A stretch of DNA of 54,781 nucleotides from a virus: IMG/VR virus record IMGVR_UViG_3300027816_000127, positions 1 to 54,781 of that record, one strand, 5' to 3'. The notes beneath the pieces are model-generated. The model had not been told where the DNA came from and made no database searches. It was given only the letters and a program-made list of their open reading frames with translations. Each line of letters begins with the position of its first letter. The stretch's first letter is position 1. The translations under genes and the position numbers were made by a program. This document shows, piece after piece, positions 1 through 11,200 of this stretch.

Positions 1-1
1 T

Positions 2-2398
2 GATTCTACAACCGCTCAAGTGTATTTTTGGAATCCAACTACAGAAACTGAATTTGTAAAAACAGTACCTTTAGCTCAAACACTAAGTTATAAGTTTGTA
101 ATTTCACCTTCCATATTTACATCAAATATACTTCCTTTAGCCATTATCGAAACCGATGCGGCTAATAACGTCTTGTCTGTTGAAGATCGCAGACCTATGT
201 TTTTCAGACTGGGTACTGCAGGCACTAGTACTCCAGACCCTTCTTATGTTTATCCTTGGGATGATGGAAGAGTAGAGAATAACTTTAAGACTACATCTAG
301 CGCATCTTCACCATTTGTTGGTGGAGACAAGCAAATTCGTACCGAAAAAGAATGGAAAGACGCAGTAATGTCTGCCATTAAAGAAATTAAAGGTACGACT
401 TACTGGTATTCAGAAAACGTCTCAGGCTCATTAGTTAAGACTAAGCAAGATATTGCCAGCATGATGATGACGGGTGTTGGAGATATCTCACATAGCGAAG
501 CTATTGCTGGTAAAATTAATTGGTCAGATGATATTCATTTTAACTTTGTAGGTTCGAGACTTACATATACTATTCTCGCAAACCCTGCCACATCTCATAT
601 TATTCTATCCGACGACCAAGCCGCTTACATGAAATTGGTTCGTGGTCAGTCGATCACTCCTCTATTAGTTTTTACTAATGGTTCTAGTATTGTAAGTTCT
701 GTTGGAGCTGTTTCTTGGACCAATGATGTAATGGCTGGAGACTTTGTAAAACAAGCTTCTCAACTAGATACTAAATATTATAAAATATTGTCGGTAAATT
801 CAGCTTCTCAAGTAACTTTATCTACGCCTTTCCTAGAGGCATCTACGGGTATAGGTGGTTCGGCAGCTCAATATGCTTGGGGTAAGTATTTAACTGACGC
901 CGCTCCTTCAACCGACAGACATATTAAAGTAGTTTCTAGAAAAGACGTTCCTTTTGATGAGGATACGTACTGGTTAATGTTACGCCAAGATAACGGCGGC
1001 TCATTAGCTCGTGTTTATATTCGTGGTACGGGATTTGGAGAGTTAGAGCAGGGTGAAAGTGCAGAGATTTCAGATAATACGTCTAAGGATGTTATTGAAT
1101 ATATCGGTTCTCCTTCTGAAAATATTTCAACTCCAGATTATACAGGAGCTATAGTTCCTGCCGTATTTGAACAATTTACTATTACTTTCCCGGCGGCAAA
1201 TGCTACAACTTCAGGTCAATATTTCCTAGCTAACTCCTCAGGAGATGCTAACGAACATTATTTCTGGATTAATAAAGACGGGGCTGGTGGTAATCCTTTA
1301 ATTCCGGGTAAATTTGCTAATGCAATTGCAGTTACTACAGGTCAGCCTAATACAGTAGTTGCAGCAGCGGCTACGATTGTTATTAACGCTATTGGTGATT
1401 TCAACGCAGTAAATAATTTAGACGGTACTGTAACGGTAACTTTATCACAAGCTGGTAACTGTACAGACGCATCGAACGTTGATGTTGCCGGTCTTTCAAT
1501 TGTTACAAACACTCAGGGTGCTGGAGCTACAAATAATTATATTGTAGACGATGAAAATCTTACTAGGTCTATCAAACGCTTAGACCAAGCCTTAGGTGAT
1601 TTTGTAGATTCTATTAGCTTAGAAGGCTATGAAGAAAAAATTGATGTAGTTTCAGGCGCTCCGGCTAATGATAATGAACTTACAGGTCCTGTATCTGTCA
1701 GTACTACATTTTCAGTTCCTCTTAATTCAAGAAATAGCGATGTTCAACAAACCTATGTTGTAGGCTCAGGTACTTTAGCTGTTTATTTAAACGGTATCAG
1801 ATTATTTGCAGGTTCTGACTATACTGAAGTCGGCGCTCCAGCTAGTGATAGTTATCAGATAACTACATTAGTAATACTAGAAGTAGATGACGTTCTAGTA
1901 TTTAAAATTGAAGGCGAAGGCGCAGGTGGCGGTGGCGGCGGTGGTGGTAGCTATACAGGTGCGAACCTAGGTACTGTTTCTTCAGCTAACGTATTTAAAC
2001 AACTTGCTGGTTCTCAATTTCAATTCCGTAGACTTACTGCTGGTTCAAACGTTACTATTACAGAAAACGCTAACGATATTGTAATTTCCTCAAGTTCTGG
2101 AGTAGCTAATAGTTCAACAGCCACAAAGACTTCTAGCTATTCTGTAAACTCTACAGACGATGTAATTTTAGCAGACACAAGCTCTGGAAGTATTATTCTT
2201 ACTTTACCTGACGCAACTTCAGTTGACGGTAAAATATACAATTTTAAAAAAATTGCAGCACTAAACAGTATGTTTGTTAAATCAATTTCATCACAAACTC
2301 TTGACGGAGTAGATATCGATGCAGCTCCTTTAGATGTAGCTATTCAATACGAAAGCTTAACTTTAGTTGCCTCAGGTGGCGCTTGGTATATCCTATAA
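2..2398 (+). CDS. Virion structural / tail fibre-like protein, 5' truncated
   Basis: The frame is open from the window edge, so the true start lies upstream; 798 residues are visible. The middle part (about visible residues 400-510) holds a module with the core YFWINKDGAGG that recurs twice in the nozzle protein at 17310-21953. Near residue 600 is a module with AVYLNGIRL, related to the small protein at 4886-5206. An eight-glycine hinge (about nt 1925-1950) precedes a C-terminal fibre-like region containing FRRLTAGSNVTITENAND, a pattern common in phage fibre proteins. It is probably a tail or fibre structural component. The exact role is not recognised. Confidence 0.75.
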   Translation, partial: DSTTAQVYFWNPTTETEFVKTVPLAQTLSYKFVISPSIFTSNILPLAIIETDAANNVLSVEDRRPMFFRLGTAGTSTPDPSYVYPWDDGRVENNFKTTSSASSPFVGGDKQIRTEKEWKDAVMSAIKEIKGTTYWYSENVSGSLVKTKQDIASMMMTGVGDISHSEAIAGKINWSDDIHFNFVGSRLTYTILANPATSHIILSDDQAAYMKLVRGQSITPLLVFTNGSSIVSSVGAVSWTNDVMAGDFVKQASQLDTKYYKILSVNSASQVTLSTPFLEASTGIGGSAAQYAWGKYLTDAAPSTDRHIKVVSRKDVPFDEDTYWLMLRQDNGGSLARVYIRGTGFGELEQGESAEISDNTSKDVIEYIGSPSENISTPDYTGAIVPAVFEQFTITFPAANATTSGQYFLANSSGDANEHYFWINKDGAGGNPLIPGKFANAIAVTTGQPNTVVAAAATIVINAIGDFNAVNNLDGTVTVTLSQAGNCTDASNVDVAGLSIVTNTQGAGATNNYIVDDENLTRSIKRLDQALGDFVDSISLEGYEEKIDVVSGAPANDNELTGPVSVSTTFSVPLNSRNSDVQQTYVVGSGTLAVYLNGIRLFAGSDYTEVGAPASDSYQITTLVILEVDDVLVFKIEGEGAGGGGGGGGSYTGANLGTVSSANVFKQLAGSQFQFRRLTAGSNVTITENANDIVISSSSGVANSSTATKTSSYSVNSTDDVILADTSSGSIILTLPDATSVDGKIYNFKKIAALNSMFVKSISSQTLDGVDIDAAPLDVAIQYESLTLVASGGAWYIL

Positions 2399-2405
2399 GG
2401 TAAAT

Positions 2406-2840
2406 ATGAGTTTTAGACCATACAGCGCATTAAAAGCAAGCGGGTTAGAAAGTAAGTTCCAGAATGGAGCTGGTGTTATTATTGGAAAAGCAACACCGGT
2501 TAGAAAGACCAGTACAGGAACTATAGACTTTATTGATGTATCTATAGAAAATGAAGTATTGGCTCTTATTGGAGTTACTTCGTCTTCTATTTTGACCGAC
2601 AGTATAGGTCCGGTTATCACTCATGGAAGGATAGAAAACGTAACGATTTCAGCTACTTTTGGCGATGCTATCTATCTTGGAAAAGACGGATTTCTAACAA
2701 ATGTCAAGCCTGACGTAGGCGTAGGCGGATTTGTAGCTGGTGATTTTGTGGTCAGAGTTGCAACAGTAGCTAGAAATGAAAGTAACTTACTCCAAAAGGA
2801 TTTGGTGTTAGAAATTACGCTAGTAGGGCAATTAGGATAA
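2406..2840 (+). CDS. Small virion-associated protein with DUF2190-like barrel
   Basis: This 144-residue protein starts at the ATG at 2406, eight bases after the previous stop, with AAGG just upstream. A longer reading from a TTG at 2367 would overlap the previous gene and is less likely. The C-terminal half (GDAIYLGKDGFLTNVKP, then VRVATVA) follows the pattern of DUF2190-like beta modules found in phage head or fibre proteins. The same pattern ends the fibre gene at 3094-4854. It lies in the structural operon, and its function is inferred only from this. Confidence 0.65.
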   Translation: MSFRPYSALKASGLESKFQNGAGVIIGKATPVRKTSTGTIDFIDVSIENEVLALIGVTSSSILTDSIGPVITHGRIENVTISATFGDAIYLGKDGFLTNVKPDVGVGGFVAGDFVVRVATVARNESNLLQKDLVLEITLVGQLG

Positions 2841-2842
2841 AA

Positions 2843-3046
2843 ATGATTAATAGACCTAGAACAGTGGATTTAACCAAAATCACACCAGAGCAAGAAGAGC
2901 AAATTGGCAAGGTTTTAACAGCTAAGTTATCGGAAATATTAGAAACTGCTGGTAAGCAAGCTAATGCAATTCTTAATACTTACGGTATGGAAGTACAAAT
3001 AGCCTACAAGCTTAAGAAGCAATCCAAAACCAAAAAGAAATCCTAA
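2843..3046 (+). CDS. Small basic hypothetical protein
   Basis: This 67-residue protein has AGGA before the ATG and begins just after the previous stop. It starts with a PEQEEQIGK-type helix, is predicted helical throughout and ends in a lysine-rich tail (KKQSKTKKKS). No family recognised. Its position between structural genes suggests an accessory or assembly role. The 47-base gap after it holds only an AT-rich leader and the AGGA site of the next gene. Confidence 0.6.
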   Translation: MINRPRTVDLTKITPEQEEQIGKVLTAKLSEILETAGKQANAILNTYGMEVQIAYKLKKQSKTKKKS

Positions 3047-3093
3047 TCTTTATAACATATAACAATAATTTACAATAACCGTAGGATAATATT

Positions 3094-4854
3094 ATGGCTG
3101 ATATTTCGATCGTAAGTAGGCTCATTGGAAGTATCCAAAGAAACATTGACCTTCAACAAAATTCATTAGTTGTAGGTTCTTTAAAAGTCGGAACGACTTC
3201 GCCTGTAGAGCTTACTAAGACCATTCTTCAAAATCTAGTCAATCTTCAAAACGGCTCTGATTTTTCTACTGGTACGAACGCTCATACCCATGACGGTCGT
3301 TACTTTACAGAAACTGAGCTAGGCGCTTCAAGCGCCTCTTCAGGCTCTGATCTTATCGGTGACGACAATACTTATACTAACTTTACTCCAAGCGCTGCAA
3401 CTGTAAAAGGTGCTTTAGCTGGAATTGATTCAGCTCTTGCTACCGCAGGTGGTACAGATTTCTTAGATACTCTTTTTAGAATCTCTGACGACGATACACC
3501 TTCTAAAAAAATTGCCTTCCAAGCATCTGCTATTACAGCCTCTACTGTTCGTACAATTTCAATGCCTGACGCTAACGTAAACTTAGCTGATGTTAATCAA
3601 GCTCTTTTACAAAACGGCACTCGTTCTCTTCTAGCTAACCTAGATGCTAACGGAAATAAAGTAACAAACTTAGCTACAGCTACAAACGCTGCTGATGCTG
3701 TTCGTTTCGATCAATTACAAAACGCTCTAGCTGGTCTAGACTTCCAACCTGATATTAATGATGTAGTTCTTGACGGAGCTACTACTTTTCCGGGTACTGG
3801 ACTTCCAGCAGCCGCCCTTGGTCAACGCTACATTATCGTAGATACTTCAGCTCTAGATGTAGCTTGGGGTACAATTACAGGTGTTGGCAATAACGATATC
3901 GTACAATACAACGGCTCTTCTTGGGTAGTTGCTTACGATGTTTCAGTTCAAGGCGAAGGCGCTCTTGCTTGGGATAGAGATTCAAACACTTTCCAGAAAT
4001 GGGACGGTACTGCTTGGGCTGAATTTGGTGGGCTTGCTGGCATAACTGCTGGTAACGGTCTTACTAAATCAGGCAATACATTAGACCTTAACTTTAATGA
4101 AATGTCAGCAGTTTCAATCGCTTCTGGCGATGAGCTTGCTTTTGGTGACGTTTCTGACTCTAACATTGTTAAGAAAATCACTCTTGCTAACTTTAACGCA
4201 GCTCTTGACCACGATACTCTATCTGGTTTTGTAGCTAACGAACATATCGACCACTCGACTGTCTCAATCGCTACTGCGGCTGATTCAGGCTTGAGCGGCG
4301 GTGGAGATATCACAACTACTCGTAACCTTGTAGTTGATATTGCCGGTACTACTGAAGCTACCTCTGTAGCTGGAACTGATGAAGTTCTTGCAAACGTAGG
4401 CGGAAACCGTAGAAAAGTTAAAGTTAAGAACTTACTTAAAAATCAACAGACAATCAAAACCTTCCTTGCTGGTGAAGCAATGGCGGCTGATACAACTTGG
4501 GCTGTAAGGATTGCGGTATCAGGTGAAACCGCTGGTCGTGTTTACAAAGCTGACTACGATGCTACTTCAGCTAATAACTTTTATGTTATCGGTGTAGTTC
4601 AATCTGCTGTAGCGATTACTGCTGGTGATACTGTTGAAGTTATCACCCAAGGTGAAGTTGCTCAAATGGCTAACGATGTAGCTTTTGATTCAACTGAAAT
4701 CGGTCAACCAGTTCATCTTAAAGCCGCTGGAGCTTGGGATGCTAACGGTGCAATTACTTATGTTGCTAACCAAGCCTCTTTTAGATTTGGGTATGTCCAA
4801 ACAACTACCTCAATTTTCTTAGACGGAAGTAAACAGCTTAACGGCGTTGCTTAA
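3094..4854 (+). CDS. Tail fibre protein
   Basis: This 586-residue protein has typical phage fibre patterns. HTHDGRYFTETEL lies near residue 70, ITAGNGLTKSGNTLDLNF near residue 320 and GLSGGGDITTTRNLVV near residue 405. The C-terminus (about residues 450-586) carries a DUF2190-like beta module with GRVYKADYDA, GDTVEVITQGEV and GQPVHLKAAG, as in the 2406-2840 protein. Residues such as NGSSWVVAYDV and WDGTAWAEFGG suggest short beta-strand repeats. It probably trimerises and contributes to host binding. AGGATAATATT precedes the ATG. Its receptor cannot be told from sequence. Confidence 0.8.
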   Translation: MADISIVSRLIGSIQRNIDLQQNSLVVGSLKVGTTSPVELTKTILQNLVNLQNGSDFSTGTNAHTHDGRYFTETELGASSASSGSDLIGDDNTYTNFTPSAATVKGALAGIDSALATAGGTDFLDTLFRISDDDTPSKKIAFQASAITASTVRTISMPDANVNLADVNQALLQNGTRSLLANLDANGNKVTNLATATNAADAVRFDQLQNALAGLDFQPDINDVVLDGATTFPGTGLPAAALGQRYIIVDTSALDVAWGTITGVGNNDIVQYNGSSWVVAYDVSVQGEGALAWDRDSNTFQKWDGTAWAEFGGLAGITAGNGLTKSGNTLDLNFNEMSAVSIASGDELAFGDVSDSNIVKKITLANFNAALDHDTLSGFVANEHIDHSTVSIATAADSGLSGGGDITTTRNLVVDIAGTTEATSVAGTDEVLANVGGNRRKVKVKNLLKNQQTIKTFLAGEAMAADTTWAVRIAVSGETAGRVYKADYDATSANNFYVIGVVQSAVAITAGDTVEVITQGEVAQMANDVAFDSTEIGQPVHLKAAGAWDANGAITYVANQASFRFGYVQTTTSIFLDGSKQLNGVA

Positions 4855-4876
4855 TATGGTATAATACCTAAGGAGG
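4838..4876 (+). promoter_or_regulatory. Extended -10 promoter and strong ribosome site
   Basis: TGGTATAAT (4857-4865) is an extended -10 element. A weak -35 (TTAACG, 4838-4843) lies 16 bases upstream, overlapping the end of the fibre gene. AAGGAGGAG follows and serves the gene at 4886. The same ATGGTATAATA word occurs again at 5212-5222. Confidence 0.55.
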
Positions 4877-4885
4877 AGACATTAC

Positions 4886-5206
4886 ATGGCTAAGTTCCTT
4901 AGGTTGGTTAACGGTATCATGAAGAGTTTTGAAGAATCTGGCTCATCTACTATCTATGACAGATATTTAGAAGTTGTAGCTTCAGGTGCTGGAGCTAATC
5001 AAATTAACGGACCTATTACTGCCGGTACGAACATAACCCTCCCTAGTTCTCAAACATATACAGGTGATGAATTACAAGTTTTCCTGAATGGTTTGAGGCT
5101 CGATAACGTACTTGATTACAATCACGTTTCTTCTACACAAATTAGCTTTTTATTTAATTTAGAAGTTACTGATGTTTTAAGGTTCTACATCGACCGAAAT
5201 TTCTAA
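4886..5206 (+). CDS. Small fibre-associated protein with YLNG-type module
   Basis: This 106-residue protein is preceded by a near-perfect AAGGAGGAG site. The core LQVFLNGLRL, followed by a DY motif and ending LEVTDVLRFYID, matches the order and spacing of AVYLNGIRL, DYTEV and LEVDDVLVFKIE in the first gene of the window. It therefore looks like a free-standing copy of a fibre module, perhaps a capping or adaptor subunit. Function is not known. Its own promoter and strong ribosome site suggest high expression. Confidence 0.65.
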   Translation: MAKFLRLVNGIMKSFEESGSSTIYDRYLEVVASGAGANQINGPITAGTNITLPSSQTYTGDELQVFLNGLRLDNVLDYNHVSSTQISFLFNLEVTDVLRFYIDRNF

Positions 5207-5210
5207 TAAA

Positions 5211-5221
5211 CATGGTATAAT
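5211..5221 (+). promoter_or_regulatory. Extended -10 promoter for the giant adhesin
   Basis: TGGTATAAT at 5213-5221 sits just after the previous stop and 18 bases before the ATG at 5240. There is no clear -35, which fits an extended -10 promoter. It shares ATGGTATAATA with the site at 4856-4866. Confidence 0.5.
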
Positions 5222-5239
5222 AAAATACAGGAATACAAT

Positions 5240-8200
5240 ATGGCTGATACAAAACCAGATTCACGACAGATTAAGAAACGCTCAGCGCTACCTAGATTAG
5301 GTACGGCGGCTAACGCTACCGTTGAAGCTATTCTTGATAAAGTTAACGTTGACGCTAACTACCCATTAAGGCTGGCAGCTTCAGATACTCCTGATGCTAG
5401 ACTTAATTTTTCTTCATCTTCAGTGGTATCTGCTGATTCAGCCAATGAAATCGTATCTCCTGTTAAAAAACAAATTTTCCCTTCCCTATCATCTCCTTGG
5501 ATTAACTTCCAGACTCAAGCCGTATCTAATGCTGCTGATTTTGATATCGTATTTCCTGTAACAAATACAGTAGGTCGTTTTCGTCAAGCTGGGTTCACTT
5601 TAATTAGTTCTGGTAAAATCAAAGTATTGTTTTCTGACGAGGCTTTGACCGAAGGTGCTCTACCGAATGCGGGTGCGCTTTTTGTTAGTGGCGGTCTACC
5701 TATTGGCTATGTTGTACTAGAATGTACAAATACTTCAGGTTATTTTAAAACAGCAGGTTCTGCTTCAAGTATCATTGAAAACGCTAAAATCTTCCGCTTT
5801 GGTTCAGGTGCTGGTGGCGGCTCAGGTACTGGTGATGCAAATACATTTACTGAAAATTTAAAGCACAGACTTACTTCATCTTACTATGAATTCGTAACTC
5901 CTGTTGTTTTTGAATCTGATGAACAGACTCGCACAGCCTCGGCTACAGCTACTTTTGATATCGTAGACGGTGTTTATAGATTCAATAACGCTGCAGAAAA
6001 TTTCGTATCTATTCAAATGTTTGATACTGAGTTTCTTGCTAATGATGACGATAGTCGTCAAGTAGAGCTTCATGCTGAATGGTTTGATAGCGCCTCTAGA
6101 GACGATAGCGCTACCTATCAAGTGGCTCTGGATGGTACAAACTACGAAACAGTAACAATGACTCGCCAAGGGCTTTCTCAAAAGTTTACTGGAAGTAAGC
6201 TATTAGCGGTTCCTTCAAGCGTTGTTGTTCTTAGTCAAGCTTCTACCGATACCAATACAGAACTTGATGCGTCTTCTTTACAAGCATTATCTGCTCCATT
6301 CACTTTATCTGCAAAAAATGCAATCTCACAACTTGCAATTGAAATAGATGAGCTTGGTACTCCAGTTGGTTCTTATATCGTATCTATATGTAAAGATAAT
6401 TCTGGCGTTCCGGGCGATGTAATATTCAGTAAAATAGCGTTAGTATCTACATTAAATTCTGGACTAAATGTAATTACCCTAAATAGTTTCAGAAACGTTC
6501 TTGTTGCCGGAAACTATCATATTAAGATTGAAACAGACGCTACCTATAAAGCAGGATTCAGCGCTGGCGTAAATAGCATTAGATTAAAAACCAACTCTGG
6601 CGGAAATGATTTAGTTTATAATGGTACTACTTGGAGTGCTGGTACTGTTGATTTGAAATACGCACTATCAGGTCATGCTTATGATTTGAGAGTTCAAGTT
6701 GCATCATCAGCCGGTTCAAAAAAGCTAAAAGCTTTCGGTATTTTCTATGATGAGCAAGTTGGTGACGCTATTGACGGTATTGACGCAACTCAAACATTTA
6801 TATTTAGTGGTGACTTAAATACTACCACTTTCCTAGTTACAAACTTCCTTCCTACTCAAGAAAAATTAAAAGTATACGATATCAAAACCGGACAGGTTTA
6901 CAGATATCCAGCATTTCAAATTAACGGTAATACAATAACTTTCGATTCTGGAACATTTCTAGTTCCGGGCGAAACTGTTCAGTTAATTTTCGACCAAAGT
7001 GAAGGCGCTGCAATTGCCTCTTCTGTAGTAGTAACTGGTACTGGCGGTGGAGCTGGTGACTTAGATACCCTACTTTCTCAAACATTTGACTCTTCTGCTT
7101 TGGGTGATTTTACTCAGACTGGTCTTGAGCTTATTACAACAAATCCGTTGAATGGAACTCAGTCAGCTCGTCTTGTTCACCAAGCAGCTTCTAATCGTTC
7201 ATTTAAACAAACAGTTGCTATTGCGCCTAAATTCCGTGGCGTAAACATGACAGCTTCTGTTGCAATTCGTTCATCTGCCTCTCAAGGTAACGTAACGATT
7301 GCATTCCGTGATGAAACCAACGGCGTTGACTATCCAAGTCAGCAGCTCCAGACTAACTCACAAGCCATTGCTTCGCTTGTAACAAACTCAACAATTACAG
7401 TGTCGGGCTTCTCTAACTCAAGCATTAACACGCTAAAAGTGGGCATGACCGTTACTGGTTCTGGTATCCAAACAGGTACAAGAATTGCGACTATCAACAC
7501 TACAGCATTAACCATTACGCTTTCACAAGCCGCTACAGCTTCTGCTACTGTTTCGCTTCGCTTCTCTGATTTGCCACGTACTTTACAACTTGGCTTCAAT
7601 ATTCCAGCAAACTGCTCAAGCTATTCTTATACAATTTCTGCATTGCAAGAATCCGGTTCTCCAGAAACTTACATTGATGATGTTGTACTTAAGAACTACT
7701 GGCTTGGAATGAGTAATCAGGGACAAAGCACCCTTTCTGTTCCAAGCATTACACAGCAATCTCAATACTTAGAACAATCTGGGAGTGTTGGAGTTGCTAC
7801 AGTAACTGGAGCAGCTACTTCAACGGTTGGTACTGATATTTTCAGTTACAACTCTGGAACCGGGCTTTACACCGTACTTAAAGATGCTAACTTTACTTTA
7901 AATCTTTTGATGCGTAGTGCTTCTGCTGTTAAAATTGAACCTATTATTGTTGTAAATGGAGTTGATACAATATATAGCTCAAGTGATACCGCCGCAGGAA
8001 ACTCATTTGCTAACTGCACATATTCTCAAACTCTGCCAGTTGGAGCTACGTTCTCCTTTAGAAACTCAGTTGGAACTACAGATGTTAGACGCATTTCAAT
8101 TAGTGCTGACGCTGTAACAACTTCACAAATTACAACAAACGACCTCGTTCCAGCAAAAGCAGTGCTTGGCAACAGCACAATTGATATTCCTAACATGACA

Positions 8201-11200
8201 GCTTGGCAGGGATATACGCCAGCATTCCAAGGCTTTGGTACGCCAAGTGCTGTGGAGTTTGAGTGGAGACAAGTTGGAGAAAACGTAGAAATTCGTGGTA
8301 AGTTTACTGCTGGAGTAGTAACTACCGCTGAAGCTCGTGTTGGACTCCCTGTTGGATTAACTTCTGCTGGAACAAGTATTATTCCAAGTTTAACTTTGGC
8401 AGGCGATCACGTAAGAAATAACCAAGGCTCAACATACTTTAGAGGTTCAATATTAATAGAACCATCGGTGTCCTATATCACATTCGGCGCTCAAAGCTCA
8501 ACTCAAAACGCTTTGACTAAAGTAATTGGGACAAACCTTGTAAACAATAGTGACACAGTTTCATTAACTGCCTCTATCCCATGCGCAGGATTGTCAGCTA
8601 CTGAGCAAATCGTAGTTTCTGGCACTCAAAGTGCATTGGTGGAAGAGGGTGATAGTAATTTGGAAATGTCGGATAGTTCATCTATTGCTGCAAATGCCAT
8701 TTATACATTTTCTACAGTTACTAGGTCTATAGGCGATGCCATTAGATATGAAAATGCCACAGGTAGATTCTATGCTACAAAAAATGGTACATTCTCAGCT
8801 TCGATGTGGGTTACTCCGGCATCTGTTTCTGGAGTACTACCGCAATTATATAGAGTTGTAAACGGAGCAACTTCTCTAATGTCAAGACAATTAGGAGTAG
8901 CTAGTACAGGTGGGATGACTCACGTATCTAGTTCCTTCTATTTAAATTCTGGGGATTATTTCTATTTTAGCAATGATAACAGTGGAGGGGCTGGTACAGT
9001 TCGTCAAATGGGCGTTACATACCAAGGCTCCCTAAAAGTCCTTAACACCAGCGCTGACCAAAAAATCACTATCCCAACTTCTGAGCTACGCTTTGAAGGT
9101 GCTAGTGCTAGAGGTACTGGAACAGAAACAGCAATTGTTCAATTCACTTCCATGACTAAGATTCGCGGTGATGCTTTCACAGTTGATAACAGTAATGGTA
9201 CTGCTATTACTATGACGAAAGCTGGTAAACTCGATGTGAGTTCTAGTTTAAGGAATAGTAATGGGAGTTGTAGAATATCTAGAAATCAAGCTATTAGAAC
9301 AGCACTACCGACCTCTTCTGAAACTTTAGCCGGTGAATCTGGTGTTGCGCTTGATTCTACGATTGCTTGGTCTGGGTTTGTATCAGCCGGAGATGTAATT
9401 AGAATTTGTGCAGATAACACACCAACGTCTGCTGTAGCAAACAACCTAAACCTAGCTTTCCAAGAGCAAGACATTTCTGTTTCTGTAACCAACACATTGC
9501 CACAATTCTCGGAGTCTGACTCCTCGGTGAGAGTTGATACAGCTAATGGGTATGGATCAACCGCTACTAAGATTCGTAGATTTAGCAATATTAGGGATAA
9601 TGTTGGTACAGATATTGAATACACAGATAGTGCGGCAAATGGTGCTAGTTTTACGGCAATGTCTAGCGGTATTTATATGATTAGTTATTCTGAACAAACA
9701 ACATTAAATACAACACCTAGAATCGGTATCAGTAAAAATGCGTCATCACTTATTAATAATATTGATGATATATCAGCAAATGAAAGGTTAGCTATTTCTT
9801 CTGACGAAGGTGGTTCATCAGCAAGTAAATACATGTCAGTTTCTTGGCAAGGCTACTTGCAATCTGGTGATATAATTAGACCTCATTCTTCTGGACAAAC
9901 AAATACTGTACCGGGAGGGGTAACATTTACAATCTCCAAAGTCGGTAAGCCTAACGTAACTGGCGTAGATGTGACTCCATTTGTGAATGTGTCGCAGCCT
10001 GAACAAGGGGCCACTGTTAGAAATTATACAAGCTTACTGGCATCTAACGTATTTAATTTTAACACGGTTGTTGAGGATAAAAATATTAACAAATTTCTCA
10101 GCTACGATCCTACTACAGGTAAATGGACGGCTCTTAAAAGAGTGACAATTGATGTTTCTTTTTTTGTAATGACTATCAATGGAGTTAGTATATCTATTGA
10201 TAAAAATGATAGCTCTCTAGCTATATCTGATAGTGGAGGGGCTGCTGTAGGAGGATATCACAGAGCAAATGGATCAGCTAAAACGATACTTGAAGCCGGT
10301 GAAACTATTAGATTAAGAGCACTGGCAGCTCCGAGTACAATTTATTCAACCAATTATTTTTCTATAGAGGCTACAGCACTCTCCGACCAAATACTAACAG
10401 CACCTGAAACCTTCAGCACAGACACTGCAGCTTTGCAATATGCAAGCTCTACACAGTACACACTTAGTACTTTGGCGAATGCTCCTGTTGGTACTTTTAT
10501 TACTTTTGTACACAGTGCAAATTCTAATACTAGAACTCAAACAACAGCGAATCCTCCTTCTCAAAGTACTAGCGATATGAATGCAAATGGTATTATTTTG
10601 ACTACAAGAGCGTATAATGCTGGTAGTAGCTCTGCTACTCCTTCTGCGTTTGCAATTCAAATTGGTAAAGGACTTAAGGGATTAAGTTTAAATCTTTACA
10701 AAAGTTCAGCTAAAACTGGCTCTGGTTCTTTAGATGGTATTCAATATGCATCTACTACATTTATAGGTGCTGCAGTTAAAAGTTATAACGAAAATACGGG
10801 AATACTATACATTGATACTGGATATCAAACATCAACTACAACTTCTGCCAACTTTGTATTTGATGATTTGACAACAGCAACTTCAGGCTACCTCGTAATC
10901 AACGCAAGCAAGAATGTTTCGCTCACGGGAATGAATATTGAGCGAGTGGCAGCTAGAGGAATTAACACCGCAGGAACAGTAATGAACGCAACTGGTGTAA
11001 CAATGCCAGTAACTGTTGTATTTGATACTCATGGAGCCTTAAACACTAACGGAACTTTTACTGCTCCAGAAACTGGATATTATCAAATATCTGCTTCTAT
11101 GTATTACTCAAATGCTACCTATGCCGTTGGTCAGGCTGTATATATTCAGGGTTTCAAAAATGGCGTTTTATACAGTACAAGTATGGTCTTCAGGGTTGGT

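Noticed and set aside
1915-1955. Glycine run as a possible sequencing artefact or repeat element
   Set aside because: The frame stays open, and glycine hinges are common in fibre proteins.
3900-9700. Several - strand frames of 86-121 codons opposite the fibre genes
   Set aside because: Low-complexity shadows of repetitive fibre coding sequence with no ribosome sites.
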